Assembly (NCBI GenBank): GCA_964036275.1
Contig: OZ038437.1
Coordinates: 6,763,804-6,827,803 of the forward strand
Reading direction: 5' to 3'
Source: Litoditis marina
Lineage: Eukaryota; Nematoda; Chromadorea; Rhabditida; Rhabditidae
DNA length: 64,000 nt
Below are positions 59,035-64,000 of this stretch, one piece after another; position 1 is the first letter of the stretch; every line of letters begins with the position of its first letter. Made by a program: the position numbers and the translations under genes. The notes under the pieces were generated by a model. It was given only the letters and a program-made list of their open reading frames with translations. It ran no database searches and had not been told where the DNA came from.

Positions 59035-59435
59035 TATCTTAAAAGTACCGAGCGCTTAGAGCCAACCGACCGCTTACGCCTGGCGCGCAAACTACTATGA
59101 GGCTTCAGAACCCCAACAGGTTTCTTTATACGCCCCAGCCCGGTGAGGTTTCTCACTGACTGGCGAGCGCGGCGTTTCAGAGTCGCTACCGCCGGCGCAC
59201 CCTTCACAAGGTCGCTGACTACGTTTTCTCCTGTGCTCACAAGTTCCTTACCCACTGTAGATTTCAGAAATGCGGGTATCATACTTATTATACTAGCCAA
59301 AATACCGCCAATCCCTCTTCCGCGCATCCCGCCACGCTGGCGAACCATCCCGACAAACGGCCCACGACCGGCCTGTCCATTTTTGATGAGGTCATTCCAG
59401 TTAATTGCGGTCAGATCGAGAGGTATATGAGGCAT
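59034..59435 (-). CDS. Basic capsid-associated/core-like protein of the Maverick
   Basis: 133 residues, strongly Arg/Lys-rich towards the C-terminus (LKRRARQSVR, SLRARRKRSVGSKRS). It has a Gly/Arg segment (RQRGGMRGRGIGG) followed by a hydrophobic stretch (ILASIISMIPAFL) and an amphipathic middle (GENVVSDLVKGAP). This layout resembles the small basic/amphipathic capsid proteins of adenovirus-related elements, which bind DNA or the inner shell. Its place directly upstream of the capsid gene (stop overlapping the MCP start) supports a virion role. Homology is inferred from composition and position only. Confidence 0.65.
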   Translation of the reverse strand: MPHIPLDLTAINWNDLIKNGQAGRGPFVGMVRQRGGMRGRGIGGILASIISMIPAFLKSTVGKELVSTGENVVSDLVKGAPAVATLKRRARQSVRNLTGLGRIKKPVGVLKPHSSLRARRKRSVGSKRSVLLR

Positions 59436-59493
59436 AACCGCGTGCTAGAGCAACACTTGTTACAATAAGCAAGTTGGCGTGTGGTTGGCCCTT
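59436..59493. promoter_or_regulatory. Divergent promoter region
   Basis: Only 58 bases separate the start of the basic protein gene (-) and the protease ATG (+), so promoters for both must lie here or overlap the coding ends. Contains TTGTTACAATAAG. No clear TATA box. Confidence 0.4.
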
Positions 59494-59973
59494 ATGTACG
59501 GTCAAGAAATTTCAGAAATTTTACAGGCTGATGAGTGTGCCAAAAAACATTTCATTGGCGTTTTCAGCTGCGACCGTTTACCGCAGACCAGTAAAAAACA
59601 CTTTAGTCTGGTAGTGAACACTCAGACACACGAGAAAAGTGGGGAACACTGGCAGGCGCTGATTGTTCAAAACGGTGTTTGTAACTTTTTCTGCTCTCTA
59701 GGTCTGGAACCCAATCACCACATAAACAATTATATGTGCCGCTTCAAGAGTGTGACCTACAACAAAACTGGTCCTCAAAAAAACTATGAGTATACGTGCG
59801 GGGGATACTGTATTTTTGTTATAGCTATGATGGCGCGGAAAAACGACTTTCGCAGCGTATGTGATTTTTTTGATTTGGTCAAGTCAGACGACAAGTTCAT
59901 ACGTTACTTCCTCCGAGAAAAGTATAAATACCAAATAGAACAACCAAATCCTCATTCGTACCTGCTGCAGTGA
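59494..59973 (+). CDS. PRO: Maverick adenain-type cysteine protease
   Basis: 159 residues from the first ATG (59494); an upstream in-frame GTG at 59479 would add five residues and is less likely. Visible catalytic features: His in GEHWQALIV (near residue 54), an acidic/Asn partner region after it (LEPNHHINNYM), and the nucleophile Cys in YTCGGYCIFV (near residues 107-111). The length is close to that of Polinton proteases. By family it cleaves capsid precursors during maturation. It is transcribed away from the capsid genes and followed after 15 bases by the zinc-finger gene on the same strand. Confidence 0.85.
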   Translation: MYGQEISEILQADECAKKHFIGVFSCDRLPQTSKKHFSLVVNTQTHEKSGEHWQALIVQNGVCNFFCSLGLEPNHHINNYMCRFKSVTYNKTGPQKNYEYTCGGYCIFVIAMMARKNDFRSVCDFFDLVKSDDKFIRYFLREKYKYQIEQPNPHSYLLQ

Positions 59974-59988
59974 CACTGGTCGGTCGTC

Positions 59989-60420
59989 ATGTCTTTCGCT
60001 GCTCCTTACTGCTCTATTTGTGACAAACATTTCCACAACTCTACTCTCAAGAACAAACACGCTCAAAAAATTCACCCAGGAGTGGAGGTCCCAAAAACCC
60101 TGATGACTCGCGAGGAGTTTCAAGCAAAGTTTGGGGACATTCCCGTCGTTCGTGACCGCACGTGCCCCGTCTGCCAGCAAATGTTCAGCTGCAAAAGTGC
60201 CTGTATGAAACATGTTCTACGGAAGCACGTCAAGAAGAACTCCAACAAGGACGAGAAAACTACAGTCGAGAAGATTCCGAAGCTCGACGACATACCGCCA
60301 CCACCCAAAGAGACCAGCGAGGACCTACCCAAGACAAAACCCGATGCTGACCCAGATCAAAAAGGAGCTGGGCCGCCAAAACAAGATTGTATCACATGCC
60401 TAATGTATTTGTACTATTAA
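59989..60420 (+). CDS. Small two-C2H2-zinc-finger protein in the Maverick
   Basis: 143 residues. Two classical fingers: CSICDKHFHNSTLKNKHAQKIH (residues about 6-27) and CPVCQQMFSCKSACMKHVLRKH (about 59-80). A Lys/Glu/Pro-rich tail (KIPKLDDIPPPPKE) and a final Cys/Tyr-rich end (CITCLMYLYY) follow. Probably binds nucleic acid; could regulate element genes or act in genome packaging (inference). Starts 15 bases after the protease stop, so the two may share a transcript. AATAAA at 60422 overlaps the stop region and is convergent with the acidic gene. Confidence 0.75.
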   Translation: MSFAAPYCSICDKHFHNSTLKNKHAQKIHPGVEVPKTLMTREEFQAKFGDIPVVRDRTCPVCQQMFSCKSACMKHVLRKHVKKNSNKDEKTTVEKIPKLDDIPPPPKETSEDLPKTKPDADPDQKGAGPPKQDCITCLMYLYY

Positions 60421-60461
60421 GAATAAAACAGTTTTTTTTTACTAAAATGTTTATTGTTACA

Positions 60462-61277
60462 CTAAAAATCTCCACCCTGCTGCCGCGGGCCAGGCAATGG
60501 ACCCGCAAAGAACCAGCCCTCCGCGTCTGGCTCCCTCCCCGGTGGATACGCGGCCGGCTCCTCCACCGGCGGCTCCGGCGACTGAAACACAGCACTGGTG
60601 AACTACGGGAAAACTCAAACTGTTAATATTTTAACCGGTCATTTTGATATCAACTCACCCTGGTGGAGTCCAAGTCGAGGTCCTCCTCCTCCTGGCCCTG
60701 CTCCATGGCTGGGCCTCCATATCCCATGGCTGCCCACATGTTAGGAGGGTACTTAAAATACATTTTTCAGTTCAACGACTCAGTTAATATTCAATACAAA
60801 TAAGACTTAAACATACCTCCTCCTCGCGGACTTGAGCCACCGGCAGCGGTGGCGGCATCCCCGGTGCCAAAAAGAAGAGCTGTAATTAGAAGAGAGTGGT
60901 ACCACAAACGGGTGTTGGATAGCGGAAAATTATGAAAATTCGCAGCGTAGATAAACGAAACCTACGTCATCCTCTTCCTCTTCTTCCTCCTCGACGACCG
61001 GCCCATCGAAGATCTGCGGCATGATTGGAGGCTCCTAAAAAATGCGGTACTATACTTGTATGCGTATGTTCCTCTAGTTGTGAAATTATGAAACAGTACT
61101 CACCGCACCCTCTTCTTCACTCTCATGCTCGGAAACCCTCTGCTCCTGAACCCAATAAGGGACAAACGGTCCCAGCGCCTCATCATCACTCTGGCGTAAA
61201 CGCCGTACAACATGGAGTGCCCGCCAGACTCCCTGGGCATGGCCTGGGCCAGCTCCGCTTTCATTCTCAGATTCCAT
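60462..61277 (-). CDS. Five-exon acidic proline-rich Maverick protein
   Basis: Not visible as one open frame; found by joining exons 61104-61277, 60966-61034, 60817-60879, 60659-60751 and 60462-60581. All junctions are GT-AG and all phase 0; lengths 174, 69, 63, 93 and 120 nt give 172 residues. Short introns (about 70-90 bases) are nematode-like. The N-terminus is mixed-charge (VWRALHVVRRLRQSDDEALG). Then come a run of Glu/Asp (exon 2), a hydrophobic Pro stretch (LFFLAPGMPPPLPV), EEEDLDLDSTR, and a Pro/Gly-rich end (EGWFFAGPLPGPRQQGG). A TATTTTAAG acceptor sits just before the ATG, and AATAAA sits in the end of the upstream gene. Function unknown; an acidic linker or capsid-interior protein is possible. 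A second, basic frame overlaps exons 1-2. Confidence 0.72.
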
Positions 61278-61293
61278 TTCTTAAAATATTTAT

Positions 61294-62459
61294 TCATAAA
61301 GTTTTGACATGTAATGTGACAATAGTACTTCCCCAGTTAAAATTAAGCGGTTTACCGAATTCGGATAGAATATCAATTGTTACAGTATCAATGGTATCGC
61401 GAGCAATCGGAAGGTAGCGCACTGGATTGAACGTGTGCTGGATCATTTGGCCGTAAGTGCCGGAGAGAGGACAACATTGCAGTAAATTAGTTTTTACATT
61501 ACCAACAATCGAGAAATCAACAACGTCAGAATAAATGTACATTGTACTTATATTATTGTAAAAGTCAATCGGTCTATCCGCGGTTGTTGACCTTTCCACT
61601 ACTTTATTGGAAAACCCCAAAAAATAGGCTAAATCGGGCTCCAGTTCTACTTTCGAAACATAGTTAGTGTTGATCACAAGATGCATCCGGTTTATCACGT
61701 CTTTGTACTCGAACCGAACTCAGCAACATGCGGCGTGGGAGGGGGCGGCTGCGGCGTGGTGGTGGCTGGTTCAGCTGCGGTAGCGCTGGAGTTGGTTGCG
61801 GATCTAGCCGCGGGAGTCGCTGCCGCAGGTGTAGTCGTAGTATTGCCAGTTTTTACCACGGGTGTGGCTGCGGCGGGCGTAGCCGCTGCCTCGCTAGATT
61901 TTACCGCGGGAGTTGCGGCGGCGGGTGTAGCTGTGTTATTGTCCGTTTTTACCACAGGAGTGGCTGCTGCGGGCGTAGCCGCAGCCCCGCTAGATTTCAC
62001 CGCAGGGGTAGCTGCTGCGGGTGTAGCTGTGTTATTGTCCGTTTTTACCGCTTCTGCGGGTGTAACCACCGCTTTAGTTGTAGTCTTGACCGCTGATTTC
62101 GATGCGGCTGGGTCATTGGCTTTATTTTTCTTTCCCTCATTTTTTGCTGAGTCACCCTCTTCTGGGGCTTTACGTTTGTTACGCTTGGGTAGCCTCAAAA
62201 TCTCCTGAATGTGTTCACCAGTACCATAATGTCCATGTGGTACCACTACACGAAACGTACTTTTGTCCTTGAGCAGTATTGTATACGAGGTATCCGAATT
62301 TATATTTGTGTTACTGTAGGGGTAAATTATATCGGTCAAACCAATTACATGCCGGCCTTTCTTTAACGACAGTGTCTCGGGCAGCCGCGTGGTGAAGCGG
62401 GATGACGTGTTTTTTGAATCAGACGCGACGCTAGCCGGGAGTGTCAAATAGAAGTCCAT
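61294..62459 (-). CDS. Penton-like minor capsid protein, frame-broken, with Ala/Pro/Lys-rich insertion
   Basis: The N-terminal frame (61695-62459, 254 codons) starts MDFYLTLPASVASDS, with SRFTTRLPETLSL, VIGLTDIIYPYS and SFRVVVPHG-like strands that match the Polinton minor capsid (penton, PY) start. From about residue 95 it turns into Lys-rich then ATPAAATP repeats and ends in TGA at 61695-61697. The C-terminal frame (61294-61698) carries the rest of the fold: LAYFLGFSNK, TMYIYSDVVDFSIVG, FNPVRYLPI, TVTIDILSEFGKPL, TIVTLH. The two overlap by four bases in the -1 relation. This may be a real break, a sequencing indel or ribosomal frameshifting. The family forms the capsid vertices. Confidence 0.78.
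61730..62110 (-). repeat. Protein-level tandem repeat in the penton-like gene
   Basis: About 11- and 22-residue units (TPAAATPAVKSS / TPAAATPVVKTDNN). Alanine codons vary freely (GCG, GCT, GCA, GCC) between units while the amino acids are kept, which argues for selection on the protein. Confidence 0.8.
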
Positions 62460-62578
62460 TGTGCAGCCGACTTATAGACGCGCACTTACGTAAATGACCA
62501 TTTGCAAATGTGCATGCTCACGGGCGTGTTGTGTCTTACAAGGCTCCGTGATATCAGACAACTTCTTCGCGGGCTACT

Positions 62579-63211
62579 ATGGTGTTTACGTTTAAGTTCC
62601 CGTCGCAGACAACAGTAATCGGTGCTACACAAAGCGGCAAGACCACACTCATGCGTAAAATAATCGATAATGCAGATGAGTACTTTGGCGGTACAATTGA
62701 TATTATTTTTTGGTTCTATGCAATCGATAATGACGGTATTCCGAGAAAAAATCCAAAGGTTATGGCCATCGAGGGGGCTCCCGACATCAACTTAATCAAG
62801 GAACACAAAGGCCAGAGGTCAATTATTGTTCTAGATGATCTACAGTCGCATTTCTCGCGAGACAGGGCTGGCCGTGAGCTACTCAACGACTTGTTCTGTG
62901 TTTACGCGCATCATCTCAATTGTGCTGTGTTTAATCTAGTACAGTCTGCATTCCTTCTGGACAGGACCAGCCGTATCAACAGTACCTACATAATACTTTT
63001 GAAAAATCACTCCGACAAAATGCAGGTTAAAAATATTTTAATGCAGCAGTTTGGAGACACTTGGAAAGCTGCGCTCGAGGCCTACGATGATGCCATGTCC
63101 GTTCCGTACAACCACCTGGTTGTTGATAACCACCCGCTCACCGAATCAAAGTACAGACTGCTAACAGATATTACTAGTGAAAATCCTACAGTGTACATTT
63201 CTCGTGGATAA
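62579..63211 (+). CDS. ATPase: Maverick FtsK/HerA-type packaging ATPase
   Basis: 210 residues. Walker A GATQSGKTTLMRKI (residues about 16-29), Walker B SIIVLDDLQSH (about 80-90), and a downstream sensor-like block (FNLVQSAFLLDRTSRINSTY). This is the A32-like genome-packaging ATPase kept by Polintons and related DNA viruses. It starts 119 bases from the divergent penton gene. The end of this gene from at least 63162 lies within the palindrome, so a mirrored copy of its C-terminus is present at the window edge (63951-64000) on the - strand. Confidence 0.9.
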   Translation: MVFTFKFPSQTTVIGATQSGKTTLMRKIIDNADEYFGGTIDIIFWFYAIDNDGIPRKNPKVMAIEGAPDINLIKEHKGQRSIIVLDDLQSHFSRDRAGRELLNDLFCVYAHHLNCAVFNLVQSAFLLDRTSRINSTYIILLKNHSDKMQVKNILMQQFGDTWKAALEAYDDAMSVPYNHLVVDNHPLTESKYRLLTDITSENPTVYISRG

Positions 63212-64000
63212 TATATTTGTAATAAATAGTTTGGAAAATCTGCTTGGCGGTTACACAAATAATAAAAAAAGGTTTCGAAATGTCCTGTAATGACAGTACA
63301 ATGTTGCAAAATGTTAGGTAAATGTTTGCGAATGTCGGATAAATGTTTTGGAAAGTTGGGTAAATGTTCTCCAATGTTGCCCCAAAGTTTTGGAATGCTG
63401 GCTAAATGTTTTGGAAAGTTGGGTAAATGTTCTCGAATGTTGCCCCAAAGTTTTGGAAAGTTGGGTAATTGTTGCAGAGAATACCAGACATTACATACTA
63501 AATACCGTTTCATTTACACGTGTGCACGTGTTATGAGCAGTCGTATTCGAAAGCACGCAGCATTTCTACAAGATTGTTCGAGAAACAATCTTGTAGAAAT
63601 GCTGCGTGCTTTCGAATACGACTGCTCATAACACGTGCACACGTGTAAATGAAACGGTATTTAGTATGTAATGTCTGGTATTCTCTGCAACAATTACCCA
63701 ACTTTCCAAAACTTTGGGGCAACATTCGAGAACATTTACCCAACTTTCCAAAACATTTAGCCAGCATTCCAAAACTTTGGGGCAACATTGGAGAACATTT
63801 ACCCAACTTTCCAAAACATTTATCCGACATTCGCAAACATTTACCTAACATTTTGCAACATTGTACTGTCATTACAGGACATTTCGAAACCTTTTTTTAT
63901 TATTTGTGTAACCGCCAAGCAGATTTTCCAAACTATTTATTACAAATATATTATCCACGAGAAATGTACACTGTAGGATTTTCACTAGTAATATCTGTTA
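63162..64000. repeat. Giant perfect palindrome centred at 63581
   Basis: Left arm 63162-63578 and right arm 63584-64000 are reverse complements at every point I compared (position x pairs with 127162 minus x). The arms are separated by only five bases (CGAGA, 63579-63583) and are still matching at the window edge. The right arm ends in the complement of ATPase codons. Confidence 0.93.
63290..63475. repeat. Subterminal short tandem repeats of the Maverick end
   Basis: TGTTTTGGAAAGTTGGGTAA, TTGCCCCAAAGTTTTGGAA and TGTTCTCGAATG units of about 17-20 bases recur several times; mirrored at 63687-63872. Typical of terminal repeat regions in style. Confidence 0.7.

Larger units (their letters stand above)
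57709..64000. mobile_element. Maverick/Polinton virus-like transposon, structural module
   Basis: Gene order: major capsid (-), basic core-like (-), protease (+), zinc-finger (+), acidic Pro-rich (-), penton-like (-), packaging ATPase (+), then a palindromic end. Capsid, protease and ATPase together define the Polinton morphogenesis set. Genes carry nematode introns and splice acceptors and are more GC-rich than the host DNA. No protein-primed DNA polymerase or integrase lies in the window, so the element is truncated on the left or its remaining genes lie beyond 64000. Left boundary not found; it may include the small gene at 56795. Confidence 0.88.

Noticed and set aside
61695..62200. The Ala/Pro repeat of the penton-like gene as an intron
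   Set aside because: It stays open for about 150 codons with synonymous variation between units, and no convincing acceptor precedes the second frame.
61681..62208. 175-codon + strand frame rich in Val/Ala/Gly (AAGVAAA repeats)
   Set aside because: It is the antisense shadow of the Ala/Pro repeat in the penton-like gene; no start context or family similarity.
63290..63872. Mirror-image ORFs of 113 codons on both strands
   Set aside because: They read through the subterminal repeats and palindrome centre; the identical pair only reflects the inverted duplication.

Overview
The window looks like a nematode chromosome, most likely a Caenorhabditis-type genome. The genes are split by many introns with nematode splice signals (acceptors of the TTTTCAG or TTTTAAG kind, GTAAGT/GTGAGT donors). 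They include a chymotrypsin-like protease of the TRY type, secreted two-domain C-type lectins and a CR1-like LINE, and AT-rich introns and intergenic DNA are packed with short inverted-repeat elements. No species can be named from the sequence alone.

Layout. 1-8 kb: a ten-exon serine protease on the + strand (5' end outside the window), its introns holding several repeat families. 8-14 kb: two damaged C-type lectin genes on the - strand (a two-exon fragment with a 1-bp deletion, and a nearly complete gene with an in-frame TGA). 15-18.4 kb: a hairpin MITE and a 5'-truncated LINE. 18.4-37 kb: no convincing complete gene; tRNA-derived SINE-like repeats, MITEs, a 275-bp duplication, a 130-bp satellite with about ten units, and large foldback elements. 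37.6-47.1 kb: two apparently intact two-domain lectin genes arranged tail to tail with nearly identical exon lengths (92, 116, 120, 55, 131/161, 53, 103, 98, 66, 120/111 nt). 48.8-53.2 kb: a tentative secreted galectin-like gene. 53.6-56.2 kb: remains of further lectin genes, including an orphan first exon.

57.7-64 kb: the structural module of a Maverick/Polinton virus-like transposon: major capsid protein, a basic core-like protein, adenain-type protease, two-zinc-finger protein, a five-exon acidic proline-rich protein (found only by assembling spliced exons), a penton-type minor capsid protein with an Ala/Pro/Lys-rich insertion and a frame break, and the FtsK/HerA-type packaging ATPase. Together these would build and fill an icosahedral capsid. 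No protein-primed DNA polymerase or retroviral-type integrase is seen here. The element then runs into a perfect palindrome centred at 63581 whose arms (at least 417 bp each) leave the window, so a mirrored ATPase copy is predicted just beyond 64000. This is either a real head-to-head joint of two element ends or an assembly foldback.

All gene models are built by eye from translation, splice sites and paralogue comparison; no database search was possible.
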